From Myxococcaceae bacterium (GTDB lineage Bacteria > Myxococcota > Myxococcia > Myxococcales > Myxococcaceae), in assembly GCA_020247085.1 (NCBI GenBank), contig JADCJJ010000039.1:1-41741 (forward strand): DNA of 41,741 nt, in the 5' to 3' direction. Both the position numbers and the translations under genes were made by a program. A model generated the notes under the pieces. The model was not told the DNA's origin and searched no databases. It worked only from the letters and a program-made list of their open reading frames with translations. Positions 1 through 8,867 of this stretch are shown here, one piece after another; the first letter of the stretch is position 1; each line of letters starts with the position of its first letter.

Positions 1-178
1 GAAGGCCTCCAACACCGGCGCCGACGACAGATTCGGCAGCAGCGTGGCGCTGAGTGTCGACGGCAGCACCCTCGCCGTGGGGGCGCGCTCCGAGGCCAGC
101 AACGCCACCGGCGTCAACGGCACCCAGACGGACAACAGCGCCTTTCCTGCCGGCGCCGTCTACGTTTTCACCCGCTGA
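1..178 (+). CDS. C-terminal end of an FG-GAP (integrin-like) repeat protein, partial
   Basis: The window opens inside a reading frame (codons from base 2) that ends at TGA 176-178. The visible 58 residues contain an FG-GAP-type blade: a [20 protein letters not shown] stretch followed by GAVYVFTR just before the stop. In FG-GAP/integrin-alpha-like beta-propellers each blade has this F-G-x-S-V-A-x-D-G-x-x-L-A-V-G-A core and ends in a G-x-V-Y-V-F strand, so this is the last blade of a propeller. Such proteins in Myxococcota are usually secreted or surface-attached. The N-terminus, any signal peptide and the number of blades lie outside the window, so the exact role cannot be given. Confidence 0.85.
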   Translation, partial: KASNTGADDRFGSSVALSVDGSTLAVGARSEASNATGVNGTQTDNSAFPAGAVYVFTR

Positions 179-180
179 CG

Positions 181-193
181 GCCGGCCTCCGGC
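181..193 (+). terminator. Possible short terminator hairpin after the FG-GAP gene
   Basis: GCCGG and CCGGC flank a three-base loop (186-188) just after the stop codon. There is no T-tract, so this is only a weak candidate. The rest of 194-385, between the two convergent genes, shows no gene. Confidence 0.25.
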
Positions 194-385
194 ACCAGGT
201 GCCACGCTGATGCAGACGTGGCCGCCGTGACGCCATGTCGAGCCACGCCTGCGGGACGCTCGACACCGCAGCCCGCCACCGCCCATGCAGAACGAGCGCC
301 GAGAGGCAGCTGGAGGTGCGGAAGCGACGCCGAGGGCGCGGCCTGGGGTGCCGGTGCCAACTCGAGCCATGGCGTGGCACCCCGC

Positions 386-1699
386 TCAGGGCACACCAAC
401 CGCGCGCAGGCCGCCGTCGGCGAGGTGACGCGAGGAGCGCTCGACGAAAACCCACAGCGACGCCTCGCCCTTCGCGAGGGGCCAGCGTGTGTGCCAGCCG
501 TCGGGCAGCCGGGGCGGCGCCCAGTCGAAGAGCCACTGCGCGTCGGCCGTCGACAGGTTGACGCAGCCGTGCGTCACCGCCTGCCCGAAGGCGTCGTGCC
601 ATGAGGCCGCGTGCAGCCCCTGGCCGCGGGCGAAGTACTGAATGAAGCGCACCTCTTCGATGAAGTACTCGTCGCCTCGCATCTGGTCGTGCAGCGCCTT
701 CACCCAGGTCTGGTGCAGGCCCGGCCGCGTGCGCCGGCCGCGCGCGCCGGTGCCCGTCGACACCAGCGTCGCGTAGACGGGCCGCGCGTCGTCCCAGGCG
801 GTGAGCGTCTGCTCGGCCAGGTCCACGTGCACCCACCGCCCCCCATCGGGTACCCCGGGCGGTCGCTCGCGGGGCCAGGCGATGCGAACGGCCTTCGCCG
901 GCAGCACGCCGCCGTCGACGTGCGCGCCTCCATCGGCGGTGAGCGCCAGCAGGGGAAAGCGGGCGAACCTGGCGATGGCGCCTCCGCCATCGGTCGTGCC
1001 GGGTGACGCGAGCGCCGCCTGGCGGAAGGTGAAGGCGAGCGGCAGCGTGGGCGCCTCGACGCCGCGCATGGTGGAGCGGTCGTCGAGCTGCACGACGTCG
1101 CCGCGCGCGACGAAGCCACCGCCTGGCCGCTCGAGCGAGGCGGCCGTCGGTGCCGCCTCGTCGCCGCGGCGGAAGGCGAGCGTCTTGATGCCCGGCTCGA
1201 CCGTCAGCAGCGGCGCGTCACGCCGCGGGCGGGCCCGCACCTCGACGCCCGCGTCGCGGTCTCTCGCGACGGCCCACACGAAGGTGTCGGGCACGAAGGG
1301 CGGCGCGCCGCCGTCGTCCCAGGCGAGCACGGCCAGCGGCACGACCCCGTCGCCGCCGAGCACCGCCCACGCGCGGAGCGCCTCGCACGAGGGGACGCAG
1401 GCCGTCACCGTGACGGGCGCGTGGCGAGACAGCGCGCCGACGGCGGGAGCGCCGGCGTCGGCCGAGGCCCTCACCGTCACCGGCGTAACGACGGAGGCCG
1501 ACCGCGGCTCGGCGCGCGTCGTGGCCGAGAGCAGCCCGAAGCCCGCAGCGACGAGGCCCAGGCGGGCGTGCGTGAGGGCGTCGCCCACGGGGCGCCCCGG
1601 CGTTCGGACGCCCCGCCCGGGAGCCTGGTCGACCCGAGCCCCTGGTGGTGTCGTCGCCGCGCCGCGGAAGGAGGTCGCTGCGGCCGTGCGAGTCCTCAT
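386..1699 (-). CDS. Secreted L,D-transpeptidase (YkuD family) with N-terminal SH3-like region
   Basis: The protein has 437 residues and a YkuD catalytic motif near the C-terminus: H-D-A-F-G-x(4)-H-G-C-V-N-L-S, with the nucleophile Cys at about residue 379 and H377 before it. These enzymes cross-link or remodel peptidoglycan in the periplasm by L,D-transpeptidation. Residues about 70-130 (VTVRASADAGAPAVGALS and following) look like a bacterial SH3 wall-binding module. A hydrophobic signal-like segment lies at residues about 45-62 and the preceding residues are Arg-rich, so the true start may be the in-frame GTG at 1588 rather than the ATG at 1699. The gene is convergent with the FG-GAP gene and divergent from the next lipoprotein. 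The family call is secure; the substrate is not visible. Confidence 0.88.
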   Translation of the reverse strand: MRTRTAAATSFRGAATTPPGARVDQAPGRGVRTPGRPVGDALTHARLGLVAAGFGLLSATTRAEPRSASVVTPVTVRASADAGAPAVGALSRHAPVTVTACVPSCEALRAWAVLGGDGVVPLAVLAWDDGGAPPFVPDTFVWAVARDRDAGVEVRARPRRDAPLLTVEPGIKTLAFRRGDEAAPTAASLERPGGGFVARGDVVQLDDRSTMRGVEAPTLPLAFTFRQAALASPGTTDGGGAIARFARFPLLALTADGGAHVDGGVLPAKAVRIAWPRERPPGVPDGGRWVHVDLAEQTLTAWDDARPVYATLVSTGTGARGRRTRPGLHQTWVKALHDQMRGDEYFIEEVRFIQYFARGQGLHAASWHDAFGQAVTHGCVNLSTADAQWLFDWAPPRLPDGWHTRWPLAKGEASLWVFVERSSRHLADGGLRAVGVP

Positions 1700-1807
1700 G
1701 GTGGGGCCGCACCGTAGGAGAAGTGCGGGGCCCGCTGTCCAGCGGTGCGGCTCGACGCGGGCGACCCGTTGCTCCGGGCGGCGCCCCGGCCTCCAGCGTC
1801 GGACGTG

Positions 1808-2215
1808 GTGCTTGCCGACCTGTTCCGTCGCGCGGTCGTCCGAGCGGGAGCGCTCGCGCTCCTGTCAACCGGTTGCGTCCCCGAGGCCGGCCGCGAAGAC
1901 GCTGGCCCCGATACACGTCGCGCTGACGCCGGCGGGTCCGTCGCGGACTTTTGGGTGGCCTCGCTGACCACCGGCCTCGTCGACCGGTGCGACGGGCCCG
2001 TCTTCGACGCGGGCCATCACGGGCAGTACTGCACGCGGGCCTCCTGCAGAGGCGTCGCGACCCTCGGCTCTGGCCTGTGCGGCTGCCGGCACTCGGCCAT
2101 TCCGGAGGGCCAGCGCTCCATCGGCCCCTTCTCAATCGGAGACGGTGGAGCGTGCCTCGTCGCCACCACCATCGTCTGCGGCGGCCGCCCGCTCACCACG
2201 GTGGACGAGGCGTGA
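1808..2215 (+). CDS. Small Cys-rich putative lipoprotein of unknown function
   Basis: A 135-residue protein is read from GTG 1808 (GTG 1805 and ATG 1745 are alternatives). I prefer 1808 because it places an Arg-containing n-region and the hydrophobic segment AGALALLSTGC right at the N-terminus, with the lipobox LSTGC. The mature part has several Cys residues (C-D-G, Y-C-x(3)-S-C, G-L-C-G-C, G-G-A-C, I-V-C-G-G) that could form disulfides in the periplasm, and Asp-Ala-Gly linkers. I do not recognise a family. The ferritin-like gene begins 35 bases downstream on the same strand, so the two may be co-transcribed. Confidence 0.6.
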   Translation: MLADLFRRAVVRAGALALLSTGCVPEAGREDAGPDTRRADAGGSVADFWVASLTTGLVDRCDGPVFDAGHHGQYCTRASCRGVATLGSGLCGCRHSAIPEGQRSIGPFSIGDGGACLVATTIVCGGRPLTTVDEA

Positions 2216-2250
2216 GTGGTGGCGCCGCTCGTCGCCCGCGGTGACTGGGC

Positions 2251-3022
2251 GTGACGTCACCACAGGACGAGGCGTGGGCGGCGCTGGCGCAGGCCGTCGC
2301 CTCGGAGCCCTCCGCCCACGTTCGCGTCCCGGCCGACCGCTGGAGCCGCGCGCCGCAGCTCGAGCCCGCGTCCATCGCCTCGTTCTCGCGGTGCGCCCTC
2401 GAGCTGCTGACGATCGCCGCTCCGCCAGCCCTCGTCGAGTCCGCGCACCACGCCGCCATCGACGAGCTGCTGCGCGCCCGGCTGTCGCTTCGAATCACCT
2501 CGACGCTGCGCGGGCAGGGGCTCGGCCCCGGGCCCCTGCGCCTCGACGGGGTGGCGCTCACGCGGCCGCTCGAGGCCTTCGCCCTCTCGACGGTGCTCGA
2601 GGGGTGCGTCATCGAGACCATCGCCGCGGCGGTGGCATCGACGGCCGCCGGGCTCGCCGCGTTCGCGCCGGTGCGCGCAGCGCTCGTCACCCTCTCGCGC
2701 GACGAGCTGTCGCACGCGCAGCTGGCCTTCTCGGTGGTCGGGTGGGCCCCGGAGCGCCACGGTGAGCGGCTGTGGGCGCCGCTGCGCTCGCAGGTGGGCC
2801 CCCGCCTGCGCGAGCTCGAGGTGCAGGCCGGGTCGCCCGCCGCAGGGGGGGCCGGACCCGTCGAGGTTCGGCCTGCTGAGCGACGCAGAGGACCGCGAGG
2901 GGCGTCGTCAGACGGGCGCGCGCGTCGTGCGCCCGGTGCTGGCTGAGTGCTTCGGCGGCCTCGACGGACGGCTGGCGGCCGCGGGCTGCGGCGGGGCGGA
3001 GCGCTACAGGCGCTCGAGGTAG
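2251..3022 (+). pseudogene. Ferritin-like domain protein with apparent +1 frameshift at a G7 run
   Basis: From GTG 2251 the frame encodes a helical ferritin-like protein: ESAHHAAIDE about 65 residues in, FALSTVLEGCVIET in the middle and LSRDELSHAQLAF later, giving the paired Glu/His spacing of ferritin-like di-iron four-helix bundles. In this frame the ORF runs on to 2946, but after the seven-G run at 2845-2851 it becomes Arg/Pro-rich with poor codon bias. The +1 frame from there to TAG 3020-3022 has good codon bias and reads FGLLSDAEDREGRR then VVRPVLAECFGGL, a plausible last helix. Removing one G restores a protein of about 256 residues. Function, if any, is likely metal or redox related, by family inference only. 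The restored 3' end overlaps the convergent gene by 19 bases. Confidence 0.65.
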
Positions 3023-4848
3023 GCGACGAGCGCGTCGACTTCGCCGGGGCTGAGCGACGAGACGTCGCCGTGGCCCCGTCCGCCACAGGGGACGTTGGTG
3101 AAGCGCTCGCGCAGCGTGGCGGCGCACCCGTCGCTCATCCACGGGCCCCGCCGTGACACGCCCACCAGCGAGGGTACCTGCATGGCCGCGCCCTTCCCGA
3201 TGTTCCAGGACTCCTGGGAGCGCAGCCGGGCGCCGCGGTGACAGCCGTCGCAGCCTGCCTTCAGGAACGCGCCGTACCCCGACGCCGCCGGGCCCGTCGA
3301 AGCGCGCGCCAGCGGCCGGGGCGCCTCGATGGCGTCGAGGAAGCGGCCGAGGCTGTCGATGGCGACGTCGCTGGGCGCCGCGCCGCCCATGCGGCTGACG
3401 AAGGTGTCTTGCATGACGTCCTTGAGGCTCGGCAGGTCGCCGGCCCAGTGGAACGGCGCCGTGTCGGTCAAGCCGCCCGACAGCGCCTGCGTGCGCCGCA
3501 CGACACCCTGCACGGTCCAGGTGTGGGCGTCGTCGTGACCCTCGGGGTGGCACGACGCACACGCGATGGAACCGGTGGAGTGATGGAAGAGCCGGTGGCC
3601 CGGCGTCTCGATGCGCGTCGCGTCGAGCGAGATGCGAGCGACCTCCCGCCCGCCAGGCTCTTGCCGGACGAGGACGTGCGGCTTGCGGAAGTGCGTCAGG
3701 AGGTCTCCGTTTGGCAGGTACGCCACGCCGATCGGGTGCTCGAGGGGCAGGTCCCTCGTCAGCGGTGGGCTCGGCTCGTTGACGGGCCCGCAGTCGAGGT
3801 CCACCGCGCCGTGGCGCCCGCCCAGGTTGACGAAGGTGACCGCGTGGCTCGAGGCGTGCGCGATGGCGAGCGTCCACCCGTCGGGTGAGAGGGCGGCGTC
3901 GACGGGGAGCACCCCGGGCACCTCGAACGAGGTGACGCCCGTCGCCGTGAAGCGCGTCACCACCGTGCGGACGACCGACCGCGCGCACGGGGAGCCGCCC
4001 TGGGTCGTCCCGGTCTCCACCGGCGCATCGCCCGGCGGCGCCCCCGCCCCAGAACCGGAGCCGTAGCCCGATGACACCGGCACCGGCTTGGCGCTCGGCG
4101 TCGGCGGGCGCTTCGTCGGCTCGCCGCGCCGGTGGTGCTGATGCACCATCACGACGTCCATCCCCTCGGCTGTCGGCACCTGGAGCGTGCGCCAGGCGAC
4201 GTGAGGCACGAACGAGACCGGCGTGGCGCTCGAGGGGAACGCGGGCATCGACGGGGGCCTGATGGTGCGCCCGCCCTGGTCGAGCACGCTGACCAGCTCG
4301 GCCTCGCGGAAGGACGAGGCGTACAGCTGGTCGCCGACCGTGACCACGTCGCGCAGCTCGTGCTCCGTCACGCGCACCGTCGTCACCGCGTCGCCCTCGA
4401 GCTTCATCACTTCGCCCGTCGCGCAGGCCAGCAGCACGCCGCTCTCGGCGCGCGTCAGGCCCCGCGGCTCGGCGCAGACCGTCAGGGGCTCGTCGAGCGC
4501 GCCCGTCTTCATCACCACGCGGGCCACCTGCCCGGCGCGGCGCAGCGCGACCACGAAGCGGCCGGCCCCGTCGTCCACCGCGCGCCCCGGCTGGCTCCCG
4601 GGCGGCAGCGCGACCCGCACCTTTGAGCCCGTCGAGACGTCGATGAGCCACAGCGCGTCCCCGTCAGGGTCGCTGACGGCCACCATGCGCCCGTCGAGCG
4701 CCACCGCCACCGTGCCGCCGAACAGCGGCGCCGGCTGGCGGCTCGTCGCGCCCCGGCCACCCGCGCCGCTGCCCGAAAAGCCGCCGGTCTCGGGCTCAGG
4801 CTCGCACGCCACGACGAGGCAGGCGACGGCGGTGAGCGTCAGGCGCAT
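3004..4848 (-). CDS. Lipoprotein with beta-propeller and di-heme cytochrome c (MauG-like) region
   Basis: The 614-residue protein starts with a lipoprotein signal (VACLVVAC). Residues about 40-400 carry repeated strands such as VAVALDGRMVAVSDPDGDAL and AALSPDGWTLAIAHASSHAV, typical of YVTN/NHL-like beta-propellers. Two c-type heme sites follow: CASCH (C430, C433, H434) and CDGCH (C533, C536, H537). The second sits in a context (K-A-G-C-D-G-C-H ... P-S-L-V-G-V ... W-M-S-D-G) like MauG/cytochrome c peroxidase relatives. It is probably a periplasmic redox protein tethered to a membrane. A linker near residues 230-290 is His-rich then Gly/Pro/Ser-rich. The substrate is unknown. The start is followed upstream by a ten-base C tract on the coding strand. 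Confidence 0.85.
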   Translation of the reverse strand: MRLTLTAVACLVVACEPEPETGGFSGSGAGGRGATSRQPAPLFGGTVAVALDGRMVAVSDPDGDALWLIDVSTGSKVRVALPPGSQPGRAVDDGAGRFVVALRRAGQVARVVMKTGALDEPLTVCAEPRGLTRAESGVLLACATGEVMKLEGDAVTTVRVTEHELRDVVTVGDQLYASSFREAELVSVLDQGGRTIRPPSMPAFPSSATPVSFVPHVAWRTLQVPTAEGMDVVMVHQHHRRGEPTKRPPTPSAKPVPVSSGYGSGSGAGAPPGDAPVETGTTQGGSPCARSVVRTVVTRFTATGVTSFEVPGVLPVDAALSPDGWTLAIAHASSHAVTFVNLGGRHGAVDLDCGPVNEPSPPLTRDLPLEHPIGVAYLPNGDLLTHFRKPHVLVRQEPGGREVARISLDATRIETPGHRLFHHSTGSIACASCHPEGHDDAHTWTVQGVVRRTQALSGGLTDTAPFHWAGDLPSLKDVMQDTFVSRMGGAAPSDVAIDSLGRFLDAIEAPRPLARASTGPAASGYGAFLKAGCDGCHRGARLRSQESWNIGKGAAMQVPSLVGVSRRGPWMSDGCAATLRERFTNVPCGGRGHGDVSSLSPGEVDALVAYLERL

Positions 4849-4859
4849 GGGCGGGCTCC

Positions 4860-4869
4860 GGGGGGGGGG
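4860..4869 (+). repeat. Ten-G homopolymer upstream of the di-heme lipoprotein start
   Basis: A run of ten G (C on the coding strand of the minus gene) lies 12-21 bases upstream of that gene's ATG at 4848. It stands where a Shine-Dalgarno sequence or its spacing could be affected. The rest of the 218-base divergent spacer 4849-5066 shows no gene and no convincing promoter. Confidence 0.8.
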
Positions 4870-5066
4870 ACGAGGGCCTGAACGAGGCCGTCAACGGGTT
4901 GAGCCACGAGCCGCAGTCTTCGGGTCACCGTCGAAGCATGACGGTGCACGCGTCGCTCCCGGGACAGGCGCGCCGCCTTCGCGCTACTGTCGTCACGAGC
5001 CCTTGCCGGGGCGGTCGTCGCGTGCTTCGAGGCCCCGGCTCCCGTCGCTGCCGTCGAGAACCCGCC

Positions 5067-6806
5067 ATGACCTCGAACTCCCTCCGACTCACCGCCGCCG
5101 TCGCGATGTGCGCCTTCAGCGCCTGCGAGCGCACACAGCAGGTGCTGGCGGTGACGTACTGCCGCGTCGACGCGGACTGCGCCGGCGGCTTCCTGTGCGA
5201 GAACTTCGAGTGCGTGCCCAAGGCGGCGAAGACGTGTGACAATGTCAACGACGGTACGCCGATTCTCCAGCCCACGCCGCACACCGTCGACTTCGGCACC
5301 GTCACCTCGAGCCAGCCGCTCGAGAAGAAGGTGCTCTTGTCGAACATCGGCAACTGCACCCTGACGCTCTTCGAGGCGACGCTGGCGAAGGGCGACGCGG
5401 GCGTGGCCTGCGCCTTCTGCGAGACGAACTTCCCCAAAGAGGTGTTCCCCGGGCGCAACGTCGAGCTGGCGCTGAAGTGGACGCCGGGCGAGGCGGTGCC
5501 GCAGTCGAACGAGCTGCGCCTGCTGTCGGATGACGGCGAGTACCCGACGTTCCGGCTGCCGATTCGGGCCAACTACATCGGCTCGCCCAGCCTCACCGCG
5601 GCGCCCAACCCGGTCGACTTCGGCTACGTCGCCGTCGGCCGGCAGGGCAAGCGCAACGTCACGCTGACGAACCGGGGCACTGGCACCGCGCCCATCACCA
5701 TCAGCGCCATCGCGGTGGACCCGCCGATGGGCGACTTCGAGGTGGTGCAGCCGATGACGCTGCCGCGCACCCTGCGCCCCATCACCCAGGACACCTCGGC
5801 CCTGCTGTCCTTCGAGGCGCGCTTCACGCCGCGCAACGCCGGGCTGCCCGATGGCGGCGGCGACGCCACGGCGGCCCTGGTGTTGACGACGAGCGAGGGC
5901 GAGCTCCGCGTGCCGCTGCAGGGGAACTCGGCCACCCCGCCGCGCGCGACGGTGACGCCGGCGATGGTGAACCTCGGCGACGTGCGGCTGGGCACCACGG
6001 TGTCGCGCCCCATCACCATCACCAACGAGGGCGGGGCGCCGCTCACCGTGCGCGCCACCTGGGGTGGCACGCGGCCGTCGACCGACCTCTCGGTCGCGCC
6101 CCAGGCCATTCCCAACGTCGCCGGGGGCACCTTCACCGAGGTGCAGGTCGTCGCCACCGCCACCGCCGAGGGCCCCATCACCGGGCTGCTGGTGCTGAAC
6201 CTGAACGACCCGGCGCGGTCGAACCTCACCATCCCCGTCATGGCCAACGGCGTCAGCGGGCCGGGCCCCGAGGTGGTGAAGCTCGAGATGACGTACGACA
6301 ACGGCTCGGACAACGCCTTCGACAACGACGTGCGCGACGTCGACATGACGCTCGAGCACCCCTTCGGCTACGTCTGCAACAAGCGCAACCCGAACCCGAT
6401 GAACTGGGGCAGCTACGGGCAGCCGTCGTGGCTCGCCTTCGCGCCGAAAGAGGAGCCCGAGCGCATCGTGCTCGCCGACGCGCGCACCGACGGCACCTAC
6501 AAGGTGCAGGTGACGTACGCGCAGGACTGCAAGTCGCTCCCGACGGCGCTGCTGGCCGGCATCCTCGGCATCTCGGTGGACGTGCTGGTCGACGTCCTCA
6601 CCGGTGGGGCGGTGCCGATTCCAGGGCAGGACATCGGGCGCCTCATCGAGCAGGTGTGCCTCTCGCGCGGCGCGTCGGCGGTGGGCGTGAAGGTGTACGT
6701 CAACGGCATGCTCATCGCCGAGAAGAGCACCTCGCTCGGCCGCCGCGGCGACTCGGTGTACGTGCTCGACCTCGTCCGTCGCAACGGCACCTTCTCGGTG
6801 CCCTGA
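5067..6806 (+). CDS. Choice-of-anchor D lipoprotein with C-terminal YfaP-like domain
   Basis: The start chosen is ATG 5067, because it gives a short signal and a lipobox-like FSAC; an upstream GTG/ATG extension is Arg-rich. The 579-residue protein has a Cys-rich head (C-R-V-D-A-D-C-A-G-G-F-L-C), then three Ig-like choice-of-anchor-D modules at about residues 64-170, 172-287 and 290-395, each opening with V-D-F-G or V-N-L-G-D-V and a T-N-x-G core. The last part (about 400-579) has D-V-D-M-T-L, a Cys, N-W-G, P-E-R-I-V-L and G-T-Y-K-V-Q-V-T-Y, the layout of the YfaP/DUF2135-like module often placed after such repeats in myxobacteria. It probably displays on the outer membrane. The next gene begins 13 bases after the stop. 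Confidence 0.82.
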   Translation: MTSNSLRLTAAVAMCAFSACERTQQVLAVTYCRVDADCAGGFLCENFECVPKAAKTCDNVNDGTPILQPTPHTVDFGTVTSSQPLEKKVLLSNIGNCTLTLFEATLAKGDAGVACAFCETNFPKEVFPGRNVELALKWTPGEAVPQSNELRLLSDDGEYPTFRLPIRANYIGSPSLTAAPNPVDFGYVAVGRQGKRNVTLTNRGTGTAPITISAIAVDPPMGDFEVVQPMTLPRTLRPITQDTSALLSFEARFTPRNAGLPDGGGDATAALVLTTSEGELRVPLQGNSATPPRATVTPAMVNLGDVRLGTTVSRPITITNEGGAPLTVRATWGGTRPSTDLSVAPQAIPNVAGGTFTEVQVVATATAEGPITGLLVLNLNDPARSNLTIPVMANGVSGPGPEVVKLEMTYDNGSDNAFDNDVRDVDMTLEHPFGYVCNKRNPNPMNWGSYGQPSWLAFAPKEEPERIVLADARTDGTYKVQVTYAQDCKSLPTALLAGILGISVDVLVDVLTGGAVPIPGQDIGRLIEQVCLSRGASAVGVKVYVNGMLIAEKSTSLGRRGDSVYVLDLVRRNGTFSVP

Positions 6807-6819
6807 GGGGAGCGCGGCG

Positions 6820-8784
6820 ATGACGACCTCGAGGCTCCCACTCCTGCTCCTCGCGCTGGCCGGCTGCTCGAGCCGGCCCCCCGAGCCCCCGGCGATGGGC
6901 AACGGCATCGGCCCCTTCCGCGGGCTGCGCGCCGTGCCCCGGCAGCTCGCCTTCACCTGCGTCACGCCGGGCTGCGACACCACGCTGGTGCTGAAGGTGG
7001 CGTCGACGGTGAACCGCCGCGTCGCCATCAAGCGCGTCATCTTCTCGAAGGCCTCGGCCGAGTACTCGCTGGTGCCCTCGCAGCCGGCGCCGTTCATCCT
7101 CGGGGCCGCCGGCGAGTTCACCATCGACGTGCGCTACACGCCCGAGTCGGCGCCGGCGGCCGACGACCTGAAGGTGCTGGTGACCTACACCGACGCCTCG
7201 CCCGACGAGCAGGACCCGGACCGCCTCGAGCCCGCCGAACTCGAGGTGCCCATCGTGCGGCGGCTCGTCGGCGAGCCCGCGCTCGCGCTGAGCCCGCCGA
7301 AGCTCACCTTCGGCCTGGTGCCCGCGGGGACGACGAAGGAGCTGCCCGTCACCGTGCGCAACGCCGGCTTTGGCAACATCGCGCTCGCGCTCGACCAGGT
7401 CGACGCGGGGCACCCGTGGGTGGCGGTGTCGCTGCCGCCGTTGACGGCGCTGGTGCCCGACGCGGGCGTGACGGTGCCGGTGCGCTTCTCGCCGCTGACC
7501 CGCGGCTACTACCGGGGCGACGTCGTGCTCGGCTCGTCGACGCCAGCGGTGGGGGCCGTGGCGCTCGAGGTCGAGGGCACCAGCTTCGTCGACGGCGTCA
7601 TCGCGCTCGAGCCCGAGGAGCGCGCCATCGACTTCGGCGACGTCTCGCGGCGGCAGCGGCGCACCGTCACCATGCAGCTCGCCAACCTCGGCGGGCAGGC
7701 GCTCTTCGTGTCGAGCGTCACCGTGCGCGACCCGTCGAACAACGTGCGAGCCTCGCTCCCCAATGCGATGCAGAGCGCGACGCTGCCGTCGCTGAGCCGC
7801 TTGCCGGTCACCATCGAGCTCGACGCCGCCACGCCCGGGCAGGTCGACGCCATGCTCGTCATCGCCTCGACGGACGTCGCGCGGCCCAGCCTCGAGGTCC
7901 CGGTGCGCGGCACCGTCACCGAGCCGCGGCTGGCGGTGGCTCCGGCGATGCTGGCCTTCGGCTCGGTGCCGCTCGGGTGGCAGGTGGCCCGCCCGGTCGA
8001 GCTGAGGAACGTCGGCTTCGGCGCCCTCACCGTGCGCCGCCTCACCTTCGTCGGCGGCACCTCGAACCTCTACGCGCTGAAGAACGCGCCGGCGTTGCCG
8101 GCCACCATCGCCGCCGGGGGGCGGGCCGTCGTCGAGGTCGAGTTCCGCGCCGACACCATGGCCACCTTCGGCGGCGAGCTGTCCATCGAGTCGGACGACG
8201 CGGTGAACACCATCACCACCGTTCCGCTGTCGGCCACCGGCGCGTCGTGCAGCCAGGGTTGCATGGTGGCCAACGCGACGCCCTCGTGCATGAACGGCGC
8301 TTGCGGCATCGCGAGCTGCAACGCCGGCTACCACAACACCGACGGCCTGCTGTCGAACGGGTGCGAGTGCCAGGAGCTCGGCATGGACCCGGCGGGCTTC
8401 TGCAGCATGGGCGTCTACAAGGGCGTGCTGCGCGACACCTCGAACGCGTCGGCGCAGCACACCGGCATGATTCCGACCCCGGACGACGTCGACTGGGTGA
8501 GCTTCTACGCCGAAGACGCCAACAACCTCTTCGGCGACGACTTCGACGTGCGCATCACCCTCACCGCGTCGGACCCGAACATCGTCATGTGCGTCTACCG
8601 GCAGCGCTCGAGCGCGCGGCAGGGCTTGTGCTCGATGAACGAGGCCACCTGCGACGTTCGCAGCTACCGCAGGGACGGCAGCCTCGGCACCGACGATGGC
8701 GCTGACTTCGACATCAAGGTGTATCGGCGGGCGAACAGCGCGCCGACGTGCACGACATACGCCTTGAGCATGCAGAACGGCTGA
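6820..8784 (+). CDS. Choice-of-anchor D repeat lipoprotein with Cys knot and PPC-like tail
   Basis: The ATG at 6820 is preceded by a strong ribosome site, GGGGAG at 6807-6812. The 654-residue product has a lipoprotein signal (LLLLALAGC). Several Ig-like modules follow, each with the choice-of-anchor-D signature (L-T-F-G-L-V-P-A-G-T, A-I-D-F-G-D-V-S-R, L-A-F-G-S-V-P-L-G) and an N-x-G-F/G core. A Cys-rich knot (C-S-Q-G-C ... C-M-N-G-A-C ... C-N-A-G-Y ... G-C-E-C) leads to a final domain with D-D-V-D-W-V-S-F, typical of the bacterial pre-peptidase C-terminal fold. It is the paralogous partner of the preceding gene and most likely co-transcribed. A surface binding or scaffold role is inferred from the folds; no ligand can be named. 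Confidence 0.82.
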   Translation: MTTSRLPLLLLALAGCSSRPPEPPAMGNGIGPFRGLRAVPRQLAFTCVTPGCDTTLVLKVASTVNRRVAIKRVIFSKASAEYSLVPSQPAPFILGAAGEFTIDVRYTPESAPAADDLKVLVTYTDASPDEQDPDRLEPAELEVPIVRRLVGEPALALSPPKLTFGLVPAGTTKELPVTVRNAGFGNIALALDQVDAGHPWVAVSLPPLTALVPDAGVTVPVRFSPLTRGYYRGDVVLGSSTPAVGAVALEVEGTSFVDGVIALEPEERAIDFGDVSRRQRRTVTMQLANLGGQALFVSSVTVRDPSNNVRASLPNAMQSATLPSLSRLPVTIELDAATPGQVDAMLVIASTDVARPSLEVPVRGTVTEPRLAVAPAMLAFGSVPLGWQVARPVELRNVGFGALTVRRLTFVGGTSNLYALKNAPALPATIAAGGRAVVEVEFRADTMATFGGELSIESDDAVNTITTVPLSATGASCSQGCMVANATPSCMNGACGIASCNAGYHNTDGLLSNGCECQELGMDPAGFCSMGVYKGVLRDTSNASAQHTGMIPTPDDVDWVSFYAEDANNLFGDDFDVRITLTASDPNIVMCVYRQRSSARQGLCSMNEATCDVRSYRRDGSLGTDDGADFDIKVYRRANSAPTCTTYALSMQNG

Positions 8785-8867
8785 GCGCCCCGGCGGCGGC
8801 GGGTTGGGCTCCGCTTCGAGGCAGGCGAGGGCTTGCACTCGGCGCCCCAGTCTGGTGTCACGTGCGC

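Noticed and set aside
4839-7124. A 761-residue minus-strand frame
   Set aside because: It is antisense to two choice-of-anchor-D genes with a good start and ribosome site; composition is typical of antisense shadows.
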